From an uncultured Roseateles sp. (GTDB lineage Bacteria > Pseudomonadota > Gammaproteobacteria > Burkholderiales > Burkholderiaceae_C): 60,626 bases of DNA. The stretch lies in NCBI RefSeq assembly GCF_913777145.1, contig NZ_CAJYPS010000001.1:118320-178945 (forward strand). Direction: 5' to 3'. The notes below the pieces were generated by a model. It was not told the DNA's origin. It saw nothing but the letters and a program-made list of their open reading frames with translations, and ran no database searches. Made by a program: the position numbers and the translations under genes. Below are positions 38,159-45,464 of the stretch, in pieces; within the stretch, counting starts at the first letter, position 1, and every line of letters starts with the position of its first letter.

Positions 38159-38180
38159 AGACCCCATTCGAGGAATCACG

Positions 38181-38519
38181 ATGAAGCGCATCCTGACCCT
38201 GGGCGTGGCCGCCATGACCGCGCTGTGCGCCGGCGCCGCGCTGGCCAAGCTGCCCGCCCCCAGCGAAGAAGCCAAGGCCAAGGCCGCCGAGGCCGCCGCC
38301 AAGACCGCCTACGACGGCAAGGTCGCCAACTTCCAGCTGTGCAAGAGCATGGACCGCGTCGCGGCCAGCTACCGCGAGCGTGCCAAGAAGGCCGGCAAGC
38401 CGGTCACGCCCACCGAGACGCCGGCCTGCGCCGACCCCGGCCCCTTCGTGTACACGCCGCCCCCGCCGGCCTCCGCGCCCGCGGTGGCCACGGCTGCGGC
38501 CACGCCCGCCAAGAAATAA
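38181..38519 (+). CDS. Small periplasmic protein of the formate dehydrogenase operon
   Basis: 112 residues from ATG 38181. Signal peptide to about residue 22 (AGAALA). The mature part has an Ala/Lys/Glu-rich helix (EEAKAKAAEAAAKTAYDGK), two Cys residues (QLCKSMDRVAASY and TPACADPGPF) that could form a disulfide, and a Pro/Ala tail. No domain name can be given. It is located between the gamma subunit and fdhD genes, so involvement in complex assembly or stability is likely. Confidence 0.7.
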   Translation: MKRILTLGVAAMTALCAGAALAKLPAPSEEAKAKAAEAAAKTAYDGKVANFQLCKSMDRVAASYRERAKKAGKPVTPTETPACADPGPFVYTPPPPASAPAVATAAATPAKK

Positions 38520-38561
38520 GGCCCCGGTCACGGCGCACACGCGTCGTGACCGCACGTTCTC

Positions 38562-39491
38562 ATGCTGCATCCCCAAGAACCCGAGGCCCCGGCGGTGCTG
38601 CCCGAAGCGCCCAAGCTGTCCGATGCCCGGGTCGATCCGCTGCGCGAGATCGAGATCCTTGACGAGTACGGCCAGCGCCGTCGCATCCCCATCCCGCTGG
38701 AGCGCCCGCTCACCCTCTACGTGGACAAGCGCGAGCTGGTCACGCTGATGACGCTGGGCGCCGAGCCCGAGTTGCTGGTGCTGGGCTATCTGTTCAACCA
38801 GCGCCTGATCCAGCGCCTGGACGAGGTCGAATCCATCCAGGTGGACTGGGAGGTCGGTGCCGCGGCGGTCAAGACCCGGCACGGCCTGTCCGAGGTCGAG
38901 GCCCGCACCGCGCAGCGCGTGGTCACCACCGGCTGCGGCCAGGGCACGGTGTTCGGCGATGTGCTGTCGCACGTGAACGCGGTGCAGCTGCCCGACGCCC
39001 GCACCGCCCGCATCAGCCAGAGCGGCCTGCACGGGCTGCTGGAACGCGTACGCCAGCAGGACAGCCTGCACCGCCGGGCCGGCTCGGTCCACGGCTGCGC
39101 GCTGTTCCACGGCGCCCGCATGCTGAAGTTCGTGGAGGACGTGGGCCGCCACAACGCGATAGACACCATCGCCGGCTGGATGGCGATGCACGGTGTCGTC
39201 GGAGCCGACAAGGTCTTCTACACCACCGGCCGGCTCACCAGCGAGATGGTGATGAAGTCGGCCCAGATGGGCGTACCCATCGTCGTGTCGCGCAACGGCG
39301 TCACGCAGATGGGCCACGAGCTGGCGACGCGGCTGGGCATGACGCTGTTCGGCCGGGCCGCCAATCGCCGCTTCCTCTGCTACACCGGCTTCGAGCGCTT
39401 CGACGCCGAACCGCTGCCGCCCCCCGAGGCCGCCCCGGTGCAACTGGTGGTGGACGGCGGCGCCCCCAACGACGTGCGGCGGTTCCGATGA
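38562..39491 (+). CDS. fdhD: Formate dehydrogenase accessory sulfurtransferase FdhD
   Basis: 309 residues. FdhD passes sulfur from IscS to the Mo/W-bisMGD cofactor, making formate dehydrogenase active. The reactive Cys lies in VVTTGCGQGTVFGD (Cys125); the second Cys of the E. coli CxxC loop is absent. Family motifs GSVHGCALFHG, VEDVGRHNAIDTIAGW, YTTGRLTSEMVMKSAQMG and PIVVSRNGVT are intact. The stop overlaps the start of the DUF3305 gene by 4 bp. Confidence 0.94.
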   Translation: MLHPQEPEAPAVLPEAPKLSDARVDPLREIEILDEYGQRRRIPIPLERPLTLYVDKRELVTLMTLGAEPELLVLGYLFNQRLIQRLDEVESIQVDWEVGAAAVKTRHGLSEVEARTAQRVVTTGCGQGTVFGDVLSHVNAVQLPDARTARISQSGLHGLLERVRQQDSLHRRAGSVHGCALFHGARMLKFVEDVGRHNAIDTIAGWMAMHGVVGADKVFYTTGRLTSEMVMKSAQMGVPIVVSRNGVTQMGHELATRLGMTLFGRAANRRFLCYTGFERFDAEPLPPPEAAPVQLVVDGGAPNDVRRFR

Positions 39492-39982
39492 GCGAGCCCC
39501 GCCCCGGCCTGCGCGTGGCCGTGCTGTTCGAACGTGAGCACCAGCCCAACCGCTGGGAGGACTGGCGCCACCGCATCGCCGACGTGGTCATCGACGAGGG
39601 CCAGTTCGGGGCCAGTCTGGCCGACGGCCCGCTGACGCTGCGTGACGATGGTCAGCGCGCCCAGTTCCTGCACGGCGGCCTGGACGTGACGCTCTACAGC
39701 GACGAGGGCGAGGGCTACTACCTCAACCTCACCAGCGGCGCGCCGGCCTGGTTCGTGATGTGGCGCACCGACGAGAACGACCCCTCGCGCGCCTGGCCGG
39801 AGACCGTGTCCCTGTCCTACAACGAGGCCGGACGCTGGCTGGACTCCCAGGAGCGGGTGGACAACCTGCCGCTGCCCGCCGCGGTGCGCGACTGGCTGCA
39901 GGCCTACACCGACGTCCACTACCGGCCCGAACCCAAGCAGCGCAAGCGTCCCGCATCCTTCAAGAGCCCCGACCGCCGCTGA
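39488..39982 (+). CDS. DUF3305-type protein
   Basis: 164 residues, cytosolic, no signal. It begins RVAVLFEREHQPNRWEDWRHR and has a central LHGGLDVTLYSDEGEGYYLNLTSG and a C-terminal basic tail. The likeness to DUF3305 proteins, which accompany formate dehydrogenase genes in proteobacteria, rests on size, order and the R-W-E-D-W-R type start. Translationally coupled with fdhD. Function unknown; an assembly factor is likely. Confidence 0.78.
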   Translation: MSEPRPGLRVAVLFEREHQPNRWEDWRHRIADVVIDEGQFGASLADGPLTLRDDGQRAQFLHGGLDVTLYSDEGEGYYLNLTSGAPAWFVMWRTDENDPSRAWPETVSLSYNEAGRWLDSQERVDNLPLPAAVRDWLQAYTDVHYRPEPKQRKRPASFKSPDRR

Positions 39983-39991
39983 GGCCGCGCC

Positions 39992-40636
39992 ATGTCCGAG
40001 GACACCGGTTTTTTCTCGCGCTGGTCGCGCCGCAAGGTCGAGTCGCGCCAGGGGCTGACCAGCCCCGAGCCGCTGCCTGCCGCGCCACCGCCGACCCCCA
40101 TCGCCCAACCCGCACCGGTGGTGGCGGTCGAGCCACCGGCCGTGGCCGCGCCGCCCGCCGAGCCGCCGCCCACGCTGGAAGACGTGGCCCGGCTGCCCAG
40201 CGACGCCAGCGACTTCTCCCGCTTCGTCGCCCGCGACGTGCAGCCCGAGGTCAAGAACGCCGCACTGAAGAAGCTGTTCAGCGACCCGCACTTCAATGTG
40301 ATGGACGGGCTGGACATCTACATCGACGACTACTCCCAGCCCGATCCGCTGCCCGCCGGCATGCTGAGGCAGATGGTGCAGAGCCAGCTGTTGGGCCTGT
40401 TCAGCGACGAGCAGCCCACCCCAAAGCCCGAGCACAGGCCCGAGCACAAACCTGAGGCCACGGCCGCCCCGCCGGCGCAGGATGCCGGCCTCGTGGCCGC
40501 CCCCGAAACTCCCGAGACTCCTTCCCTTGCCCTCCCATCCCATGAAGACGCTGATCTGCGACTGCAACCGGACCCTGCCGCTGGACCCGACAGCCTTGCA
40601 GCAGGCCTTGAGCCGGGTGCCGGGCGCGAGCACTGA
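39992..40636 (+). CDS. DUF3306-type protein
   Basis: 214 residues. The start FFSRWSRRKVESRQG and the core DFSRFVARDVQPEVKNAALKKLF followed by HFNVMDGLDIYIDDYS are typical of DUF3306 proteins paired with DUF3305. A Pro/Ala-rich segment (about 28-65) joins the two. The last about 45 residues are low-complexity and overlap the start of the poly-FeS gene by 95 bp, suggesting a drifted stop codon. Function unknown. Confidence 0.78.
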   Translation: MSEDTGFFSRWSRRKVESRQGLTSPEPLPAAPPPTPIAQPAPVVAVEPPAVAAPPAEPPPTLEDVARLPSDASDFSRFVARDVQPEVKNAALKKLFSDPHFNVMDGLDIYIDDYSQPDPLPAGMLRQMVQSQLLGLFSDEQPTPKPEHRPEHKPEATAAPPAQDAGLVAAPETPETPSLALPSHEDADLRLQPDPAAGPDSLAAGLEPGAGREH

Positions 40637-42728
40637 GGGCCTGTCCACGCTGCACACCGGCCTGTGCCGACGCGAAGCGGCGGCCTTCCAGCGCACGGCC
40701 AAGCAGGCTGGTGACGACGAGCAGCTGCTGGTCGCCTGCACGCAGGAGCAGCGCCTGTTCGTCGAGCTCAACGACATGACCGAGGGCGCCCGCCCGGTGG
40801 CGGAGCGGCCGATACGCTTCGTGAACCTGCGCGAGACCGCCGGCTGGGCCCAGGAGGGCAAGGCCGCCACGCCCAAGATGGCGGCGCTGATCGCCGCGGC
40901 CCAGCTGCCGCTGGCCGACCCGGTGAGCACCGTCCCCTACCGTTCCGCCGGCCGCTGCCTGGTGATAGGCCCGGCCGCCGCCGCGCAGGCTGCCGCCGAG
41001 CGCCTGGCCGACAAGCTGGAGGTCAGCGTGCTGCTGGACGCCGTGGGCAGCGCCCTGCCCCAGCGCCGCGAACTGCCGGTGCACAGCGGCCGGCTGACCC
41101 GCCTGGCCGGCTGGCTGGGCGCCTTCGATATCGCCTGGGAAAGCGCCAACCCCATAGACCTGGACCTCTGCACCCGCTGTAACGCCTGCGTGCAGGCCTG
41201 CCCTGAAGGCGCCATCGGGCTGGACTACCAGATCGACCTGAGCCGCTGCCAGAGCCACCGCGACTGCGTGCGCGTGTGCGATGCCGCCGGCGCCATCGAC
41301 TTCCAGCGCGAGCCCGAGCAGGTCGAGGAGCAGTTCGACCTGGTGCTGGACCTGCGGCCCGCGCCGGCCTTCAACCAACACCAGCCGCCGCAGGGCTACT
41401 TCCACGTGCCGGCAGGCGCCGACCAGGAGCGTCGCCTCTTCGACGCGGTGCTGGCGCTGCGCGAACTGGTGGGCGAGTTCGACAAGCCCAAGTTCTTCCA
41501 GTACCAGTCCAAGCTCTGCGCCCACAGCCGCAACCAGCAGACCGGCTGCACCGCCTGCATCGACGTCTGCTCCACGCGCGCCATCCGCAGCGACGCCAGC
41601 CTCAAGGGCAAGACCCCCGGCCGCGGCGTGGGCGGTCAGAGCGGCGGTGTCATCGTCGAGCCCCACCTGTGCGTGGGCTGCGGCGCCTGCAGCACCGTCT
41701 GCCCCAGCGGCGCGATGAGCTTCGCCTACCCCGGCCCCGCCCACCAGGGCAAACGCCTGCGCACGCTGCTGAGCACCTACGCGGCCGCCGGTGGTCGCGA
41801 TGCCGCGCTGCTGCTGCACAGCGAGGGTCAGGGCGCTCGCCTGGTCGACGAGCTGGGCCGAGCGTCGCGCGTGAACCCTGCGCTGAAGGGCCTGCCGGCG
41901 CGCGTGATCCCGGTGCCGCTGTGGCACACCGCCAGCGTCGGCCTGGAGCTGTGGCTGCTGGCCATCGCCCAGGGCGCGTCCCAGGTGATGGTGCTGCTGA
42001 CCGATGAGGAGGCGCCCGACTACCGCCAGGCGCTGAGCGAGCAGATGGCCGTGGGCCAGGCGCTGCTGAGCGGCCTGGGCTATGGCGAGGGCCATCTGCG
42101 CCTGCTGGACGCCCGCGACCCCGCCGCGCTGGACGCGGCCCTGCGCTGCACCCCGGCCCGCGGCGTCAGCAAGCCCAGCACCGAGGCGGCCCAGGCCGAC
42201 AAGCGCGTGACGCTGGAGATGGCGCTGGACCATCTGCGCGCCCAGGCGCCCCAGGTCGTGCCCGAGGTCATCGCGCTGCCCACGCCCGGCTCGCCGCTGG
42301 GCAGCCTGAAGGTCAACACCGACAGCTGCACCATGTGCCTGTCCTGCGTGGGCGCCTGCCCCGCCGGCGCGCTGGCAGACAACCCCGAGCGCCCGCAGCT
42401 GCGCTTCTACGAGAAGAACTGCGTGCAGTGCGGCCTGTGCGTGTCTACCTGCCCCGAGCAGGCGATCACGCTGGAGCCGCGCCTGTGGCTGGCCGACGAG
42501 GGCCGCGCCCGCAAGGCCGCGCGCGTGCTGCACGAGGTGCCGCCCTATGCCTGCGTGAAGTGTGGCAAGCCCTTCGGCACGCTCAAGGCGATCGAGAACA
42601 TCGTCGCCAAGCTGGCCGGCCACAGCGCCTTCCAGGGCGCCGCGCTCGAACGCCTCAAGATGTGCAACGACTGCCGCGTCGTGGACATGTACACCAACCC
42701 CAACGAAGTGAAGATCACCGACCTATGA
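40542..42728 (+). CDS. Poly-[4Fe-4S] ferredoxin-like protein of the formate dehydrogenase operon
   Basis: 728 residues from ATG 40542, chosen for the start MKTLICDCNRTLPLD; an in-frame start 60 nt upstream only adds a Pro-rich tail. Cys groups: CTRCNACVQACP, CQSHRDCVRVC, CTACIDVC, CVGCGACSTVCP, CTMCLSCVGACP and CVQCGLCVSTCP, so at least five clusters, plus CVKCG and CNDC near the end. It has no signal or membrane helix, so it is cytosolic. It could shuttle electrons, or help load FeS clusters or cofactor during formate dehydrogenase assembly. No Shine-Dalgarno is seen; translation may be coupled to the DUF3306 gene. Stop overlaps the next start. Confidence 0.85.
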   Translation: MKTLICDCNRTLPLDPTALQQALSRVPGASTEGLSTLHTGLCRREAAAFQRTAKQAGDDEQLLVACTQEQRLFVELNDMTEGARPVAERPIRFVNLRETAGWAQEGKAATPKMAALIAAAQLPLADPVSTVPYRSAGRCLVIGPAAAAQAAAERLADKLEVSVLLDAVGSALPQRRELPVHSGRLTRLAGWLGAFDIAWESANPIDLDLCTRCNACVQACPEGAIGLDYQIDLSRCQSHRDCVRVCDAAGAIDFQREPEQVEEQFDLVLDLRPAPAFNQHQPPQGYFHVPAGADQERRLFDAVLALRELVGEFDKPKFFQYQSKLCAHSRNQQTGCTACIDVCSTRAIRSDASLKGKTPGRGVGGQSGGVIVEPHLCVGCGACSTVCPSGAMSFAYPGPAHQGKRLRTLLSTYAAAGGRDAALLLHSEGQGARLVDELGRASRVNPALKGLPARVIPVPLWHTASVGLELWLLAIAQGASQVMVLLTDEEAPDYRQALSEQMAVGQALLSGLGYGEGHLRLLDARDPAALDAALRCTPARGVSKPSTEAAQADKRVTLEMALDHLRAQAPQVVPEVIALPTPGSPLGSLKVNTDSCTMCLSCVGACPAGALADNPERPQLRFYEKNCVQCGLCVSTCPEQAITLEPRLWLADEGRARKAARVLHEVPPYACVKCGKPFGTLKAIENIVAKLAGHSAFQGAALERLKMCNDCRVVDMYTNPNEVKITDL

Positions 42729-43357
42729 GTGATGCCGGTATCCGCGCGCTGGGCTTCGCCAGCATGGACGATGGCGAAGAGCTGGCCCGCGCCGAGCTCT
42801 ACGGCCTGCTGGCGCGGCTGTGGCTGGCGCCCCCCGACGCCGACCTGATCGCCCAGTTCCAGGTGGCCGTGACCGAGGCGCCCGAGCCCGGCGGCCATCT
42901 GGAGCAGCCCTGGCAGGAGCTGGTCGCCGCGATGCGCGCCACCACGCCCCAGGCCGCCGCCGGCGAATACGACGCGCTGTTCGGCGGCGTCGGCAAGCCC
43001 GATGTGTTCCTGTTCGGCTCCTACTACCAGGCCGGCTTCCTGAACGAGCGCCCGCTCGCGCAGCTGCGCGCCGACCTGGCCCAGCTGGGCCTGGCCCGCG
43101 ACGAACAGAACGCCGACACCGAGGACCACATCGCCTTCGTGTTCGAGGTGATGCGCTGGCTGATCGCCGGCGACGACGTCGCGGTATGCAACCTGGAGCA
43201 GCAGCGCCGCTTCTTCCGCGCCCATGTGCAGACCTGGGTGGAGGCCCTGTGCGACGCGGTGGCGGCCCACCCGGCGGCCCAGCTGCTGCGTGCGGTGGCC
43301 GGCCTCACCCGTGCCTTTGTGGAGGTCGAGGCCCAGGCCTTCGACATGATCGAATGA
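42725..43357 (+). CDS. TorD/DmsD-family redox enzyme chaperone
   Basis: 210 residues, all-helical. The parts [38 protein letters not shown] and [20 protein letters not shown] are the usual TorD-family signature (E-Y-x-x-L-F and H-I-x-x-x-x-E-x-M). Such chaperones hold the TAT-signal of molybdoenzymes until cofactor is inserted; here the client is probably the formate dehydrogenase alpha subunit. ATGA overlaps on both sides couple it to the poly-FeS gene and mobA. Confidence 0.9.
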   Translation: MSDAGIRALGFASMDDGEELARAELYGLLARLWLAPPDADLIAQFQVAVTEAPEPGGHLEQPWQELVAAMRATTPQAAAGEYDALFGGVGKPDVFLFGSYYQAGFLNERPLAQLRADLAQLGLARDEQNADTEDHIAFVFEVMRWLIAGDDVAVCNLEQQRRFFRAHVQTWVEALCDAVAAHPAAQLLRAVAGLTRAFVEVEAQAFDMIE

Positions 43358-43968
43358 CGACGCCCGCCATCTCCCCCGACGACATCACCGGCCTGGTGCT
43401 GGCCGGCGGCCGCGGCAGCCGCATGGGCGGCGTGGACAAGGGCCTGCAGAACTACCGCGGCATGCCACTGGCGATGCACGCGCTGCTGAGGCTGTCCACC
43501 CAGGTGGGTCAGGTCTTGCTCAACGCCAACCGCAACCTCGGTGCCTACGAGGCCATGGGGGCGCCGGTCTACCCCGACCCCTTCCCCGACTACCCCGGCC
43601 CGCTGGCCGGCTTCATGGCGGGGCTGGAGCAGTGCGAGACGCCCTACCTCGTGACCGTGCCCTGCGACTCGCCGCACTTCCCCACCGACCTGGTGGCGCG
43701 GCTGGCGCAGGCGCTGGTGGAGGCCGACGCCGACATCGCGATGGCCGCCACCCGCGAGGACGGCGAGGTCCAGGTACAGCCCGTGTTCTGCCTGATGAAG
43801 GCCGCGGTGTCGGAAAGCCTGCTGCACTTCATCCAGAGCGGCCAGCGCAAGATAGACCGCTGGACCGCGGAGCTGCGCTGCGTGGAAGTGCTGTTCGACG
43901 ACGCCCAGGCCTTCTTCAACGCCAACACGCTGGCGGAACTGCAGCAGGCGCAGCAGCAGCAGAGCTGA
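43354..43968 (+). CDS. mobA: Molybdenum cofactor guanylyltransferase MobA
   Basis: 204 residues. Nucleotide-binding motif [20 protein letters not shown] opens the fold, followed by [21 protein letters not shown] and VPCDSPHFP with the metal-binding Asp. MobA adds GMP to Mo- or W-molybdopterin to give the bis-MGD form that formate dehydrogenase needs. It is the last gene of the operon. Confidence 0.93.
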   Translation: MTTPAISPDDITGLVLAGGRGSRMGGVDKGLQNYRGMPLAMHALLRLSTQVGQVLLNANRNLGAYEAMGAPVYPDPFPDYPGPLAGFMAGLEQCETPYLVTVPCDSPHFPTDLVARLAQALVEADADIAMAATREDGEVQVQPVFCLMKAAVSESLLHFIQSGQRKIDRWTAELRCVEVLFDDAQAFFNANTLAELQQAQQQQS

Positions 43969-43973
43969 GCCGG

Positions 43974-43990
43974 CGCCCGCGGTTCGGGCG
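43974..43990 (+). terminator. Possible terminator after mobA
   Basis: CGCCCG (43974-43979) pairs with CGGGCG (43985-43990), followed by GTTGGTT. The T-run is broken, so confidence is low. It lies between convergent genes. Confidence 0.35.
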
Positions 43991-43996
43991 GTTGGT

Positions 43997-44404
43997 TCAG
44001 CCCAGCGCTTCAGCGGCGGGCGCCGCCTGACGCGCCTGCTGCGCGTACAGCCGCGCCGCGAGCTGCTCGGCCACGTCGTTGTCAAAGCTCATCAGCTCGT
44101 CGGCAGGCTGACCAGCCGCGGCAGCCTTCAGCACCTCGGCCACCTGGGCCGTCTGTGCCGCGCTGGCCGCATGGCCGAGCTTGGCCTCGAGCTGTGCCAG
44201 GGTGTCGTCGCGCAGGCGGTCGGAGCCGAGCACCTGCCAGGCGTAGTCGATCTCGTAGCGGGCCACCGCATCCTGCAGGCTCTCGCCATCCAGCCGGGAC
44301 TCCTCGGCAAAGCGGTTCAGCGTGCGGGTGCACAGGCTCTGCGTGACCACGGCGAGCAGTTCGGCGTGTTCGGCGGGGTGTGCAGCGTGATGTCCGGCGA
44401 GCAT
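43997..44404 (-). CDS. Small cytosolic protein of unknown function
   Basis: 135 residues, mostly helical by pattern, with no signal peptide or membrane helix. It starts MLAGHHAAHPAEHAELLAVV and includes LDGESLQDAVARYEIDYAWQVLGSDRLRDDTLAQLEAKL. AAGGA lies about 7 nt before the ATG, which supports a real gene. No family is recognised. It stands between mobA and tRNA-Phe, convergent with the former, and may be read from a promoter within 44405-44560. Confidence 0.6.
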   Translation of the reverse strand: MLAGHHAAHPAEHAELLAVVTQSLCTRTLNRFAEESRLDGESLQDAVARYEIDYAWQVLGSDRLRDDTLAQLEAKLGHAASAAQTAQVAEVLKAAAAGQPADELMSFDNDVAEQLAARLYAQQARQAAPAAEALG

Positions 44405-44561
44405 GGGCAGGTCCTTGAGTGATGGGGCTACCCACGAAGATCAACGCCGTCGAAGCGCCATGGGCGGCCCCTCGAACGCGGCGGCGCAGCCGAACGGACC
44501 AGCCCGGCGCTGCCGCCGCAACATGGCCGAACGACCACGGTCGCCGGGATGGGCAAGAAAG

Positions 44562-44594
44562 CAAAAACCCCTGATTCCGTCGGGAAACAGGGGT
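44562..44594 (-). terminator. Intrinsic terminator of tRNA-Phe
   Basis: On the minus strand ACCCCTG (44594-44588) pairs with CAGGGGT (44573-44567) and is followed by TTTTG. It begins 10 bp after the tRNA CCA end. Confidence 0.8.
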
Positions 44595-44603
44595 CTGCGA
44601 TCT

Positions 44604-44679
44604 TGGTGGCCAAGGGCGGAATCGAACCACCGACACGCGGATTTTCAATCCGCTGCTCTACCAACTGAGCTACTTGGCC
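44604..44679 (-). tRNA. tRNA-Phe (GAA)
   Basis: 76 nt including an encoded CCA. The cloverleaf is complete: acceptor GGCCAAG/CTTGGCC, D-arm GCTCAGTTGGTAGAGC, anticodon arm GCGGA-TTGAAAA-TCCGC with anticodon GAA, T-arm GGTGG-TTCGATT-CCGCC, discriminator A. It lies downstream of ntrX with its own promoter and terminator. Confidence 0.97.
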
Positions 44680-44723
44680 ATCTGTCTTTGCCGCCGCACT
44701 GCTGTGCAGCAACGAAGACCGCG

Positions 44724-44752
44724 ACTATAGCATAGTTTTCGCGGTCAACCAC
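44724..44752 (-). promoter_or_regulatory. Promoter of tRNA-Phe
   Basis: On the minus strand a near-consensus -10, TATAGT (44729-44724), lies about 38 nt before where the tRNA would start after initiation. At 17-bp spacing the -35 reads GTGGTT; a better TTGACC exists but only 13 bp away. The region overlaps the ntrX stop codon. Confidence 0.5.
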
Positions 44753-45458
44753 CACTTCCGCGTTTGTTGCGGCTCAGATCCACGCCCAGCTGCTTGAGCT
44801 TGCGGTAGAGGTGGGTGCGCTCCAGACCGGTCTTCTCGGCCACGCGGGTCATGGAGCCGTTCTCCTTGGCCAGGTGGAACTCGAAGTAGCTCTTCTCGAA
44901 CGCGTCGCGGGCTTCGCGCAGCGGGCGGTCCAGCTCGAAGCTCTGCTCCGAGGCCGGGCTGTTGCTGGCGACAGGCAGGTGATTGCCGGCCGGGGCCAGG
45001 CCGTGCAGGCCGGCGGGCGCGCTGCTCAGCGGCAGCTCGGGGCGCGCAAAGCCACTGATGCCCAGCGGTGCGGCAGGCGCGGGCCGCGGCGGCGCGGCCT
45101 TCACCAGCGCCTGCTCGACCGCGCGCAGCAGCTTCTGCAGCGTGATGGGCTTTTCGAGGAAGGCCACCGCACCGAACTTGGTCGCCTCGACCGCGGTGTC
45201 TATGGTGCCGTGCCCGCTCATCATGATGACGGGCATGGTCAGCAGACCGGCACCGCCCCACTCCTTCAGCAAGGTGACGCCATCGACATCGGGCATCCAG
45301 ATGTCGAGCAGCACCAGGTCCGGCCGCATGCGTTCGCGGACGGCCCGCGCCTGAGTGGCGTTTTCCGCCAGCTCGATGGTGTGTCCCTCGTCGCTGAGGA
45401 TTTCTGACAGCAGGGCGCGTATGCCCAACTCGTCGTCGACAACAAGAATCGTGGCCAT
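44745..45458 (-). CDS. NtrX-like response regulator without AAA+ domain
   Basis: 237 residues. The receiver domain (1-120) has the phosphorylatable Asp in LVLLDIWMPDVDG and Lys in FLEKPITLQKLL. A Pro/Ala linker follows, then a Fis-type helix-turn-helix at the C-terminus (GSMTRVAEKTGLERTHLYRKLKQLGVDL). The central sigma54-activating AAA+ domain of alphaproteobacterial NtrX is absent, which is usual for the betaproteobacterial version in this gene order. It pairs with the histidine kinase encoded 6 bp upstream; targets probably include nitrogen, redox or envelope genes. Confidence 0.92.
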   Translation of the reverse strand: MATILVVDDELGIRALLSEILSDEGHTIELAENATQARAVRERMRPDLVLLDIWMPDVDGVTLLKEWGGAGLLTMPVIMMSGHGTIDTAVEATKFGAVAFLEKPITLQKLLRAVEQALVKAAPPRPAPAAPLGISGFARPELPLSSAPAGLHGLAPAGNHLPVASNSPASEQSFELDRPLREARDAFEKSYFEFHLAKENGSMTRVAEKTGLERTHLYRKLKQLGVDLSRNKRGSGG

Positions 45459-45464
45459 GAATCC

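Noticed and set aside
42335..42724. Longer upstream frame for the TorD-like chaperone
   Set aside because: It overlaps the polyferredoxin gene out of phase; the ATGA start at 42725 gives the family's normal N-terminus.
44745..45458. Truncation of ntrX
   Set aside because: Absence of the AAA+ domain is the usual betaproteobacterial form; receiver, linker and Fis-type helix-turn-helix are all intact.
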